Part shown: positions 1-8,826 of the stretch, in pieces
Numbering within the stretch: the stretch's first letter is position 1
How the letters are laid out: each line of letters opens with the position of its first letter
Assembly (NCBI GenBank): GCA_947447825.1
Contig: CANFLL010000049.1
Coordinates: forward strand, 1 to 32,427
Source of the DNA: Chitinophagaceae bacterium
GTDB taxonomy: Bacteria > Bacteroidota > Bacteroidia > Chitinophagales > Chitinophagaceae
Reading direction: 5' to 3'
Length of the DNA: 32,427 bases
Program-made: the position numbers and the translations under genes
The notes under the pieces: model-generated
Told to the model about the DNA's origin: nothing
The model's input: the letters and a program-made list of their open reading frames with translations, nothing else
Database searches by the model: none

Positions 1-3000
1 AGTTTAGAGTCGAAAGTCGAAACTTTGGCAACATTGCTGTAGCTAACTGTTCCTACTTGACTGATTGCTTTAATGCGATAGTAAGTGGTAGCAGTTACGC
101 TGTTATCAGTTGCCGAATAAGCAGCAGAGGCTGTGTTTTTAGCAATAGCTTGACCAATCTTAGTAAAGCTCTTAGCATCAGTAGATTTCTCTACTTCAAA
201 TGTAGAAACCCCTTTTTCTCCAACTGTATTCCAGCTAATAGTAGCAATCTTATTGCTCAAGGTTGCACTAGCTAGGATGCTATTAACAGCCAAAGTGGTT
301 GGTTTGAAACCAAGACTAAATCTGCTAGCATAAGATGCAGCATTTGTAGTATCAACTGTAAAGGTGATGGTATCGATACCTGTTGAAAGTGCTGTAACTG
401 TACCCTTGTAATTATCTTTCAATATAGGTAAGAAAGCAGAAGCATCATAAGCACTTGCATCAATCACTAATTGATAGTTCTTACCGCTTGGTTTGCTTAA
501 TGCAATTGGTAATACATCAGTAGCAGTTGCAGGTAATCTGCCATCAATGCTTAGGTTTTTACCCTTATCTAAAATTGATATGTTATCGGTTGATGAACCA
601 AACTTAACCGCATCCTGAGGGCCGTAGGTATCATTAGTAAATCCAGATGCAAATGCTATTGCAGCAGCATCTCTACGGGCATATACGGTAGCACTATCTT
701 CTTTTAATAAGCTTACATATATTTTGCTTAATGATTTGTTTGCACCAAAAATGCTTTTCAAGTTTGCGGTTGATGCTGCTTTTGTTGCTTCAGTAAATTT
801 CACTGATGGCGTACCAGAAGAAGCTGTTTGCACAAAGAATGCTTGACCAGGCTGTATGTAATCAGTGCCATTTGGAACTGTTCCTGTGTTGGTATAACTA
901 CCAGATTGTCCATAAACTGTTGCAGAACCTGTAAGTGCATTGAAAGCAATGTATTTTCCAGTTGCAGCAGATGTAGGATCTAGATACCAGAAGCTACCAT
1001 TAATGTTACTGCTAGTAGCTCCACCAGAAGCAGCATAAACTGATGACCAAGACACTGGAGAAACATAAGGATTAGCCACAATGCTGAAACCATTAGCAGC
1101 ACTATTCAATCCATTGCCAGAAAGTGAAGTAGCTGAGGTAGCACCATTAACTGTTGCTGTAACACCACTAGTTCCATAAGTTACCTCTCCATAAACCAAA
1201 TTACCAGTAGTACGGAGCTTAGTTGAGTTATACATCAATAAACCATAGTTGTAGATATTAGAGATGGGTGTTTTAGCAAGGTTGAAGTTTCTGTCGCCTC
1301 TCACCAAAACTCTGTATCCACTAAAGGCATCAAGATAAGTAGTCGTAGTATTGCTAATTGCACTGAAACCAGTACCATTGGTATAAGTATAAGCAGAGCT
1401 AGCACCATTGATACTGTAATCTAAACCGTTAGTAGCATTTGCAGCAGGCTGAGCAGCAGCAGCATTTGCTCCATAATATCCATCATCTGCATGAGTGGCA
1501 TCAGGGCCAGTAATAAAGATACCAGAACCACTAGTCATTGACCCATTTTCTTGCCAGTTTTTGTACATACTTCTAGTTGAAGAAGAGGATGAATTATATA
1601 CCTCAGGTGCAATGTCACGGTAAGCACGGTAACCAGCAGGGATATAGCGTTCAACAATTGTTTTTCCTGTTATGGCGCATGAAGGGCATACATTAGCAAC
1701 CATTGCAGTGTTTGAAATTGAAGTAGATTTAAGTGTCAGAACATTGCCAGTTGCTAAAGTACCTGCATTTACAGTTAGTTTGCCTGTTATATCTAAGGCT
1801 TGTGAAAGTGTTAAAACTGCACTAGCAGCAGTAACATTTACCGTAACATTGGCAGCAGTAGATGGAAATCCTACTCCAGTAGAAACACTTGTTGCACTTG
1901 TATTTTGGAAAACATAAGTTACATTGTTAGGGTCATAGTATCTAGTAGCTCCTGTGGTGCGAATACATCCATTGGATGTTGCTCCAATTCCATTTGATGA
2001 GCCAATATACAATGTAGCACCGCTATTTACAAACAAATTAGCTGCCCCATCAAAATATATGGTATTTGCACCAGGGAAGTTTACAGAACCATTAATAATG
2101 ATAGAGGAAGCTACAGTTATCTTAGTAGTGTAAGTTGCATTACTAGTAAAAGTTAATGTTCCACCACTACTTACGGTTAATGTTCCAGAAACAGTTGCAA
2201 CAGGAATAGAAGAACTCGTTGCATTTGCTGTTGTGGCACCAGTTGCAGACGTATTACTGATGATGAGGTTGCCATAGGTGATGTTTGTTATTGTTTGTGC
2301 CACACTTGCACCATACTCTATAGTGCTACCAGAATTGATTGTTCCAAAGGTTGGTAAGGTGGCATCTTGTAACAATAAAGTGTTTGTTCCAGAAGCGGCT
2401 GCTGCTATATCAATTGTAGCAACAATTGATTTGCCACTTGCAATAGTTAGTGTTTTACCAGTAATAGAACTATTACCTACTATTACCTTTGATCCACTTC
2501 CGCTCACTGTCCAAGTACCAGAATTAGAAGAAGTTGAAGCATTACTTCTTATCTCAAACGTAGTGCTACTTTGTGTAAATACACTTGAAGAAGACGCTGC
2601 AACAGCGGATGCTGAAGATGAGCCATTACTAGCATACCAATTAGAATAGTTATCCAACGCCCCAGTTCCACCATAATAATAATAGGTAGCAGCAGCAGTT
2701 GTTATTACCAATGTTTTGCTGGCACTTGCTGTTGAATTTGTGGCTGTAATGGTAACATTGCTAGTGCCAGAAGCGGTAGGAGTACCTGATATTTTACCGG
2801 TAGAAGTGTTTATTGTTAATCCATCTGGCAAACCACTTGCTGCGTAACTAGTAGGTGAATTTGTAGCGGTTATTTGATAGGTCAACGGTTGACCAACAGT
2901 GGCAGAGGCAGTGAGCGTGCTTGTGATGGCAGGAGTAGTTGATGGATTTACGGTGTAAACCAAAATGGCAGTTCCAGTGCTTGAACCATTATTTGCCGCT

Positions 3001-6000
3001 ATGTTAATAGGATAAGTTCCCTGAGAGCTACTTGCACTAACAGTGAAAATACCTGTGTTAGAATCAAACGTCATAAACGAAGGATACCCAGAAGCACTGT
3101 AAGACACTATGGGGCCATTGCTAGCAGTAATAGTATAAGAATCGGCAATGCCAACGCTTGCATTATCCGTAAGTGCACTTGTAATTACTGGAGTTGGTAA
3201 TGCTGTTGCAGTTCCAGCAAATACCACTGTTCCTAATACTGCTGTAGTGCTTGCTCTTGTTACGGTTGCTTTACTCCAAATGATTACTCTTACATAAAGT
3301 GTGTTTCCGTTTGCAATAGCTATTGGTGATGATGGAACAAATGTGGTAGTAACTGTTGATCCTGGTGTATTTACCTGAACATCATAGGTGTTTGTTATCA
3401 AACTTCCTGCGGATGAAATAGTACTCAAAGCACTGCTTGACACTCTTGTCCAAGTAGTATTATCTGTGGAATAAGCCAAAGAATAGTTGATAGAGTTAAA
3501 TGCACTAGAAGATTTGATTGGAACAGTAATCTGACTGATTGAAAGATTGTACCCAGCAGCAGGTGCAACAGTAAAGTCAATATGTCTAGTTGTTACGGTT
3601 GTTGCAGCACTACTTGGGGTATTGGCAACACCCGTATAAGCAGTACTAGTAGTAGAACTAACCCCATCCGAAGTCCAGTTGCCAGCACCATCAGGGCTAA
3701 CTATTAAACCATTACTATATGATGGTGAAGTGTAGCCTGTGAATGTAGGTGTGGTGGCAACTATGCCTGTTGTGTTAGTAGGTGTTCCAGTAGAAGTAAA
3801 TGAATAAGTAGAAATAGCATTTACCACGGTGGCACTTCCACTTAAAGCACTTGCTACTAAATAATTGTATGTTGCTGCATGACTACCATCCCATGTGTAT
3901 GGAACTAAAGTATAGTAGTATTTAGTATTAAGCGTTAACGCTGTATTGTTTGAGTAAGAAGTAGTAGCCCCACTTGTAATGTCAGTAACAAGAGAAACTC
4001 CAGTTCCTAATGTTTGAGAGGATGGTGCTATACCGTTTGTATAGCCAGAAACTATTGGATTTGAAGAAGTACTTCTTACCAATAGATAACCGCTAGCGCC
4101 AGTAGTTCCAACCCAATTTAGGTTAATGCTTGATGAACTTGCAGGCACCACATCAAAAGTATAAGGCTGTGCAGTTGGGGCTGTAGTATAGGTATATGCT
4201 GTGAAAGCAGGATTGGTGCCATCCGTTTTATAATTGATAGCTGTTCCTGCATTTGTGTATGGATAGATAGCTATGTTATAATTTGTTTGTGCAGACAAAC
4301 CTGTAATGGTGGTTGTTTGCGCACCATAAGCAACATTTTTATAGATCACACCAGAAACAGTACCGTCAGACAAAGCCACTCCATCAGTAGGATCTGTTAT
4401 TGCAGAGGTACTTAAAATCACTAGATAATTCTCAGGTAATTGTGCTCCTGTGGCATCCGTCCAATTTAATGTTATGCTAGTACTTGTTTTTGTACCAGTA
4501 GCAAACGCTGTCGGATAATTTGTTGGCTGAGGGCTTGCTGCTGCTGTAGTAGTTACATTTACAGTTGCAGGTGAAGTGGTATAGTATTGATAGCCTGAAC
4601 CGTCTGTGTTAAACTCATAAACATACACATCATAGGTTGTTGTAGCAGATACGCCTGAAACAGAACAAGAAGATGCTGAACCATTGTATAATACTTTACC
4701 AGTACCCAATGTGCTACCTGTACTATAGATTCCTGTTGCATTATAAGAAATGTTGCTTGGTGCAACAGGCGAAGCACCTGTAGGATAAACCACCACCAAA
4801 GTGTTACTTGCATCACTGGCTTTTGTCCAGCTCAAACCAAATGATTGATCTGCAATTCCATTGGAGCTTATACCTGTTACCTGTGCAGTTGGTGCTACAA
4901 CAGAAGTACTTCCTGAAATATACATTGGTTGAAAATCCATTGTAGTATTACTAGAAGAACTAGTGGTTCCTCTCCACAGAATAGCACGTAGCGTTAATGT
5001 TTTTCCAGCAGAAACAGTAATGGGGGTACTATTATAGGAAGTAGTGATGACAGAATTAGCCGTGCTGATTTTAACATCTGAACCCGAAATAGTAGAACCA
5101 GTTGCAGTAATGGTACTCAAAGTTGTGTTGGAGAACTTAGTAAAGTTTGTGCCATCAGTTGAATACGCTAAACTATAAACATGAGATGCCGAACTAGAAT
5201 TATTCGATTTAATTGGCACCACAATATTGGTTACACTGAGTGTACTACCACTTTGAGGTGAAATTGTAAAGTCAATATACCTAGTATCTGTTACAGTGCC
5301 AGATACGCCAGTAAAAGTTGCATTTGTTGTTGTACTTGAACCATCTGCATTCCAGCTACCTGCAGATGAACCATAACTAGTTTGCAAGAAGTTAGCATCA
5401 GAATAAGCTTGATAACCATAATTGGTAAACGCAGGGGCGGTTGCATTGACATTACCAACAGTTAGAGGGGTACCTTGGTTTGTCGCATTCATATCCCATA
5501 TTGCTACAGCCGATTTAAGTGTTACTGAAGCTGATAGAGGTGAAGTAGCTAAGTAACTATAAGTTGTACTATTAACTCCATCCCAGGTGTAAGGAACAAT
5601 AATTACGTTATAAGTTGATCCTGCAGTTAAACTATTAGCAGTTACACCTGTAGCAGTAGGAACTGCTGGCAAAGTAGCTTCAGTAACTGCAATTTGAGTT
5701 CCATTAGAAATTACAGATGCAGGGGCTAATCCATTTGGAGAGGCGATAACTGCTGGAGTGCCAGTTGAATATAAAACTAAGTAGCCAGACTTAACTGCAT
5801 TGGTTGCAGGAAAGTTTGATGCATTACCAAACTCCAATGCAAAAGAGGTGGTACTCTTTTCAATTACATAAAAATTAGCTCCTCTGCTTGTTGGTGCGCT
5901 AGAAGTTGTATAGGCACTAACAGTGCTACTGTAAGCACTGGAACCACCTGCATTAACAGCTTTAACCCTGAAATAATATAGCGTTTGTGGGGTAAGCGAA

Positions 6001-7685
6001 GTAACAGACGAAGTTAAAGTGCTAGAAGCTATTGATGTATTTGATACTACACCCGTGGCAAACGTGTTATCTGTTGAAGCTTCTACTGTGTAAGTAAATG
6101 CTTCTGAGCCTTGCGATGTTGGTGCTGTCCAGTTTGCAGAAAGAGAGGTAGAAGCAAAAGTGCTTACTGCTGCAATGGTTGGTGCTTTGGGAAGTGTTGT
6201 AGCATTTGCCAAAATGCCAGAAGAATAAGTAGAACCAGAAACTGACCAAGCTTTAAAGTAATAAATGGTATTTGGAGTAGTAGAAGTAGAAAAGGTTGCA
6301 GAACCAGCTGTGCCATTATACACTACTGTGCCACCCCCAGATATTGAGTTGCCTACAGAATATGTACCCGTAGGAGTGCCGAAAATATTTGAGGTATTTA
6401 CCGCTATCATCACATTATCTGGGGTAGCGTTTGCAGTGGAACTTAAAGAGATACTACTTGTAGATGCCGCACTTGCCGTGAAAGCAGAAGGGTCATTAAT
6501 AGATGCCGCAGTGGTGGATTGATTCATAACTAATGGACTAGTCGTGTAATATGTACTTGTTCCATTAAAAGAATAAACATATACATCATAAGAAGTATTT
6601 GCGGCAAGCCCAGTAACAGATACTGTATTGCTTGTGCCGATGGAAACCACATAACCAGTATTTAAACCAGTGCCAATAGCAGATCCACTTCCATAAACAG
6701 TATTAGCTGTGTAAGTTCCACTTGGGGTGGTAGGGGTAGCATTATGAGGATAAACCACTGCTAAAGAGTTAGTGCCTGTACCTGTTCCATTTGTCCAGTT
6801 TGCTGTTAACCCTACAGAACCCACATTGGTGAAAGCAGCTGAGGTTGGTTGTGCAGTAGGCGTTAGATAACTAGTGGTTCCATTGATAACCACGTTACTT
6901 ATATCCATACTTGTAGAAGTGGAGGCACCTGCTGATTTTCTCCACATTATGGCTCTGAAGGTTAATGTAGAACCGGCAGGTACTGAAATAGTTTGAGACG
7001 CTACAGATGTTGTAAGGGTGGCATTAGGTGTGCTAATAGTAATATCGTTTGTATTAGATACTGTTGCACCTGTAGAAGTTGTGGAAGCAGCAGTGGAAAT
7101 TTTTGTAAAATTGGTTCCATCAGTAGAATATCCTAAACAATACGTCATTGATACCGACGAACTATTATTAGACTTGATACTCATAGATAAGCCTGTTACT
7201 GTAAGGTTGAATCCTGTTGCAGGGGCAATCTTAAAATCAATACTTCTAGTGTCAGTGGTAGTTGTGTTAGAAGCCGGGGCAGCTGCAATACCAGTAAAAG
7301 TTGAGTTCACGGTAGCAGTTGTTCCATCACCATTCCACCAGTTAGTGGCATTTGCTTTTTGCATTTTCAATGCCGCCCCACTAACATAAGCCTGATTATA
7401 CATACTTGTAATAGTTGGCGCAGTAGTGGTGGTGGAGTTCAAGGTAGTGCCGCCAACCAATGTGGGCGAAGTGGAAGTTTGAGTACTTCCTAACCAAGTG
7501 GCAGACACCGTAGTTGTTTGCGCCATTAGATTAGCATTGAATAAAGAAAAAACTAACAACACAAATAAGCATTTGCTTAGGGGGTTATTAAGTTTAGTTT
7601 TTTCAGCTAGTCTTGAATTGTGATAGCTAAAATTTAATTTAGGGCATACAATGCCCTTTACCGTTAGAGTAAGACTCTTTTTCAT
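1..7685 (-). CDS. Giant secreted multidomain protein (FnIII/Ig-like, T9SS type), 3' end outside window
   Basis: A stop-free minus-strand frame begins at the ATG at 7685 and is still open at base 1, giving at least 2561 residues. Residues 1-56 form a long basic N-region followed by a hydrophobic core and ...LMAQ, a signal peptide. Next come three copies of a roughly 200-residue module (see separate entries), each followed by fibronectin III-like domains (motifs such as TSYDVYVYSFN, TLYYFRVKAVN). Two putative Ig domains lie at about 3195-2700 (pattern GLPDGLTINTSTGKISGTP). Then follow a Ser/Thr/Ala-rich repetitive beta region (about 2690-1660) and a region with VERYIPAGYRAYRDIAP and NWQENG, common in type IX-secreted proteins. 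The last visible domain is fibronectin III-like (TYYRIKAISQVGTVSYSN). A C-terminal sorting domain is expected left of the window but not seen. The role is inferred to be a cell-surface or secreted adhesin-like protein; no catalytic domain was recognised. M54 lies inside the signal peptide, so 7685 is the best start. Confidence 0.85.
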   Translation of the reverse strand, partial: MKKSLTLTVKGIVCPKLNFSYHNSRLAEKTKLNNPLSKCLFVLLVFSLFNANLMAQTTTVSATWLGSTQTSTSPTLVGGTTLNSTTTTAPTITSMYNQAYVSGAALKMQKANATNWWNGDGTTATVNSTFTGIAAAPASNTTTTDTRSIDFKIAPATGFNLTVTGLSMSIKSNNSSSVSMTYCLGYSTDGTNFTKISTAASTTSTGATVSNTNDITISTPNATLTTSVASQTISVPAGSTLTFRAIMWRKSAGASTSTSMDISNVVINGTTSYLTPTAQPTSAAFTNVGSVGLTANWTNGTGTGTNSLAVVYPHNATPTTPSGTYTANTVYGSGSAIGTGLNTGYVVSIGTSNTVSVTGLAANTSYDVYVYSFNGTSTYYTTSPLVMNQSTTAASINDPSAFTASAASTSSISLSSTANATPDNVMIAVNTSNIFGTPTGTYSVGNSISGGGTVVYNGTAGSATFSTSTTPNTIYYFKAWSVSGSTYSSGILANATTLPKAPTIAAVSTFASTSLSANWTAPTSQGSEAFTYTVEASTDNTFATGVVSNTSIASSTLTSSVTSLTPQTLYYFRVKAVNAGGSSAYSSTVSAYTTSSAPTSRGANFYVIEKSTTSFALEFGNASNFPATNAVKSGYLVLYSTGTPAVIASPNGLAPASVISNGTQIAVTEATLPAVPTATGVTANSLTAGSTYNVIIVPYTWDGVNSTTYSYLATSPLSASVTLKSAVAIWDMNATNQGTPLTVGNVNATAPAFTNYGYQAYSDANFLQTSYGSSAGSWNADGSSTTTNATFTGVSGTVTDTRYIDFTISPQSGSTLSVTNIVVPIKSNNSSSASHVYSLAYSTDGTNFTKFSNTTLSTITATGSTISGSDVKISTANSVITTSYNSTPITVSAGKTLTLRAILWRGTTSSSSNTTMDFQPMYISGSTSVVAPTAQVTGISSNGIADQSFGLSWTKASDASNTLVVVYPTGASPVAPSNISYNATGIYSTGSTLGTGKVLYNGSASSCSVSGVSATTTYDVYVYEFNTDGSGYQYYTTSPATVNVTTTAAASPQPTNYPTAFATGTKTSTSITLNWTDATGAQLPENYLVILSTSAITDPTDGVALSDGTVSGVIYKNVAYGAQTTTITGLSAQTNYNIAIYPYTNAGTAINYKTDGTNPAFTAYTYTTAPTAQPYTFDVVPASSSSINLNWVGTTGASGYLLVRSTSSNPIVSGYTNGIAPSSQTLGTGVSLVTDITSGATTSYSNNTALTLNTKYYYTLVPYTWDGSHAATYNYLVASALSGSATVVNAISTYSFTSTGTPTNTTGIVATTPTFTGYTSPSYSNGLIVSPDGAGNWTSDGVSSTTSTAYTGVANTPSSAATTVTTRHIDFTVAPAAGYNLSISQITVPIKSSSAFNSINYSLAYSTDNTTWTRVSSSALSTISSAGSLITNTYDVQVNTPGSTVTTTFVPSSPIAIANGNTLYVRVIIWSKATVTRASTTAVLGTVVFAGTATALPTPVITSALTDNASVGIADSYTITASNGPIVSYSASGYPSFMTFDSNTGIFTVSASSSQGTYPINIAANNGSSTGTAILVYTVNPSTTPAITSTLTASATVGQPLTYQITATNSPTSYAASGLPDGLTINTSTGKISGTPTASGTSNVTITATNSTASASKTLVITTAAATYYYYGGTGALDNYSNWYASNGSSSASAVAASSSSVFTQSSTTFEIRSNASTSSNSGTWTVSGSGSKVIVGNSSITGKTLTIASGKSIVATIDIAAAASGTNTLLLQDATLPTFGTINSGSTIEYGASVAQTITNITYGNLIISNTSATGATTANATSSSIPVATVSGTLTVSSGGTLTFTSNATYTTKITVASSIIINGSVNFPGANTIYFDGAANLFVNSGATLYIGSSNGIGATSNGCIRTTGATRYYDPNNVTYVFQNTSATSVSTGVGFPSTAANVTVNVTAASAVLTLSQALDITGKLTVNAGTLATGNVLTLKSTSISNTAMVANVCPSCAITGKTIVERYIPAGYRAYRDIAPEVYNSSSSSTRSMYKNWQENGSMTSGSGIFITGPDATHADDGYYGANAAAAQPAANATNGLDYSINGASSAYTYTNGTGFSAISNTTTTYLDAFSGYRVLVRGDRNFNLAKTPISNIYNYGLLMYNSTKLRTTGNLVYGEVTYGTSGVTATVNGATSATSLSGNGLNSAANGFSIVANPYVSPVSWSSVYAASGGATSSNINGSFWYLDPTSAATGKYIAFNALTGSATVYGQSGSYTNTGTVPNGTDYIQPGQAFFVQTASSGTPSVKFTEATKAASTANLKSIFGANKSLSKIYVSLLKEDSATVYARRDAAAIAFASGFTNDTYGPQDAVKFGSSTDNISILDKGKNLSIDGRLPATATDVLPIALSKPSGKNYQLVIDASAYDASAFLPILKDNYKGTVTALSTGIDTITFTVDTTNAASYASRFSLGFKPTTLAVNSILASATLSNKIATISWNTVGEKGVSTFEVEKSTDAKSFTKIGQAIAKNTASAAYSATDNSVTATTYYRIKAISQVGTVSYSNVAKVSTFDSK
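2..22. repeat. Edge of a 7-bp GTNRAAA-type tandem array, inside the giant CDS
   Basis: Three 7-bp units (gtttaga, gtcgaaa, gtcgaaa) sit at the left edge of the window. They match the period and sequence of the intergenic arrays at 10058 and 13222. Read on the minus strand in the giant frame they encode STFDSK, so the array appears to form a short linker after the last fibronectin domain. How far it continues to the left is not visible. Confidence 0.5.
3200..3815 (-). repeat. Protein-level repeated module, copy C, of the giant secreted protein
   Basis: Third copy, with NWTSDGVSSTT, TRHIDFTVAPAAG, VPIKSSSAFNS, YSLAYSTDNTTWTRVS, VQVNTPGSTVTTTF and TLYVRVIIWSK. It is more diverged at its start than the other two. 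Three fibronectin III-like domains separate it from copy B, and it is followed directly by the putative Ig domains. Ends are approximate. Confidence 0.65.
4905..5515 (-). repeat. Protein-level repeated module, copy B, of the giant secreted protein
   Basis: Second copy. The same landmarks are visible: SWNADGSSTTT, TRYIDFTISPQSG, VPIKSNNSSSAS, YSLAYSTDGTNFTKFS, VKISTANSVITTSY and TLTLRAILWRG. It is separated from copy A by four fibronectin III-like domains. Ends are approximate. Confidence 0.7.
6880..7500 (-). repeat. Protein-level repeated module, copy A, of the giant secreted protein
   Basis: This is the first of three homologous coding segments of about 200 residues in the giant protein. 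Shared landmarks in order are an NGDG / NADG / TSDG-type turn, TxT(R)xIDFxIAP, the phrase SIKSNNSSS, YSTDGTNFTKIS, ISTPNATLTTS and TLTFRAIMWR. The pattern suggests a beta-sandwich; I do not recognise a named family. Ends are approximate. Confidence 0.7.
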
Positions 7686-7779
7686 ACGTGCAATCTTTAG
7701 ATGTTAGTGTATTATTTTTTAATGACAATGAATAGTCTATTTACCATTAGTGATGTAACATTTTTTTAATATAAAATTT

Positions 7780-7947
7780 GTAACTATTCATGGTTTGTTT
7801 ACCCACAAGGGTCACTAAGGCTTTCACCAAGAACACAAGGATTGTGTTGAATTACTTCTACAGAACTACTATCGGTTGACTCTTAACCTTAGTGTTCTTA
7901 GTTTTTTCCTTGTGAACTTTATGGTAAACAACCCCCTGAAGAGTTAC
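7780..7947 (-). mobile_element. Non-autonomous mobile element (MITE-like), intact copy 1
   Basis: A 168-bp copy of a dispersed element with imperfect terminal inverted repeats, GTAACTATTCATGG at one end and GTAACTCTTCAGGG (reverse complement) at the other. It is bounded by a perfect 8-bp direct repeat TAAAATTT at 7772-7779 and 7948-7955. It is inverted relative to the copies at 12196 and 14607. It has no coding capacity. GTAA ends with 8-bp duplications are characteristic of the IS66 family, so a deletion derivative moved by an IS66-type transposase is a reasonable inference, but no transposase is in the window. Confidence 0.85.
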
Positions 7948-8083
7948 TAAAATTTTAAATGCTAATAATCGGCTAATAATCTATTTCAATATACTTTCAA
8001 CTTCTTAATTCGCAATGGTAATATGAATGTTTAAAACGATGGTTTACTGAATTTTTCGGAATTTTTTTAAAGAAGCGAAGCTG

Positions 8084-8112
8084 TTTCGGAAATCGTTAAG
8101 CTATTTCCGAAA
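8084..8112. other. Inverted repeat (hairpin) in the 7956-8265 spacer
   Basis: TTTCGGAAAT at 8084-8093 is perfectly complementary to ATTTCCGAAA at 8103-8112 across a 9-nt spacer. There is no T-run, so it is not a convincing terminator. The rest of 7956-8265 shows no gene or other recognisable feature. Confidence 0.5.
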
Positions 8113-8265
8113 TGCATTTTCCTTTGGCTATCTCTCTACATCATTGTTTTATGAATAGCTGTTTGAAAGGCAAAATGTGTTGCTTTTTATTTCTCAGTTA
8201 AAGCTAAAAAAATAGAAATGATGTTATTTCACTTAATACTAATCTCTTTAAAACAATCATTTGAG

Positions 8266-8560
8266 GATGTAAATTCAATCATTAATGTTCTTGGCTAGAT
8301 ATCAACCGATGTAAATTCAATCATTAATGATCTAGGCCAGATATCAACCGATGTAAATTCAATCATTAATGTTCTTGGCTAGATATCAACCGATGTAAAT
8401 TCAAACATTAATGATCTAGGCCAGATATCAAGTCGATGTAAATTCAATCATTAATGTTCTTGGCTAGATACCAACCGATGTAAATTCAATCATTAATGAT
8501 CTAGGCTAGATATCAAGTCGATGTAAATTGAATCATTAATGATGTTGGCTAGATACTAGA
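8266..8560. repeat. Seven-copy 42-bp tandem array with alternating subtypes
   Basis: Seven head-to-tail units start at 8266, 8308, 8350, 8392, 8435, 8477 and 8520, each opening with GATGTAAATT. Units alternate between a TTCTTGGCTAG core (1, 3, 5) and an ATCTAGGCCAG or ATCTAGGCTAG core (2, 4, 6). Unit 7 is divergent. The effective amplified unit is therefore an 84-85 bp dimer. Units 4 and 6 are 43 bp (AAGTC instead of AACC at the junction). The array is not coding. The following 8561-8826 stretch is AT-rich leader DNA with nothing else I can call. Confidence 0.9.
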
Positions 8561-8826
8561 TTTATCAAAATTCAATTCTGAATAATTCATTTTAGATAAA
8601 AAGTAGAATTTAGTTTATCCGCCATATTCATTTTAAGAAGTAAAGATTGTTTCCAATCCAAATGCAACGGAGTTTGGTAGTATATGAAACACTTTTATTC
8701 ATCCGATACACTTTGCGGAATTAGATTCTAATAAAAACCATTATTTTTATCCGCTTGACAAACTTTATTTAATAAATTAGGTTACGCTGCCATTAGTTTT
8801 AACCCCCATTTGCCATATACATCAAC

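Noticed and set aside
1672-7389. Several plus-strand open frames of 60-120 codons opposite the giant minus-strand gene
   Set aside because: They are shadows of a low-complexity Thr/Ser/Ala-rich coding strand. The minus frame has a signal peptide and recognisable domains throughout, and the plus frames have none.
7521-7526. Internal ATG (M54) as start of the giant protein
   Set aside because: It falls just before the predicted signal-peptide cleavage point and would remove the hydrophobic core needed for export.
8084-8112. Intrinsic terminator in the spacer after the first mobile element
   Set aside because: The stem is perfect but has no T-run and no gene ends nearby.
8266-8560. CRISPR array
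   Set aside because: Units are contiguous 42-mers without unique spacers, and no cas gene is present.
8751-8775. TTGACA-like -35 box before the orphan membrane protein gene
   Set aside because: No matching -10 at proper spacing, and Bacteroidota housekeeping promoters do not use this consensus.
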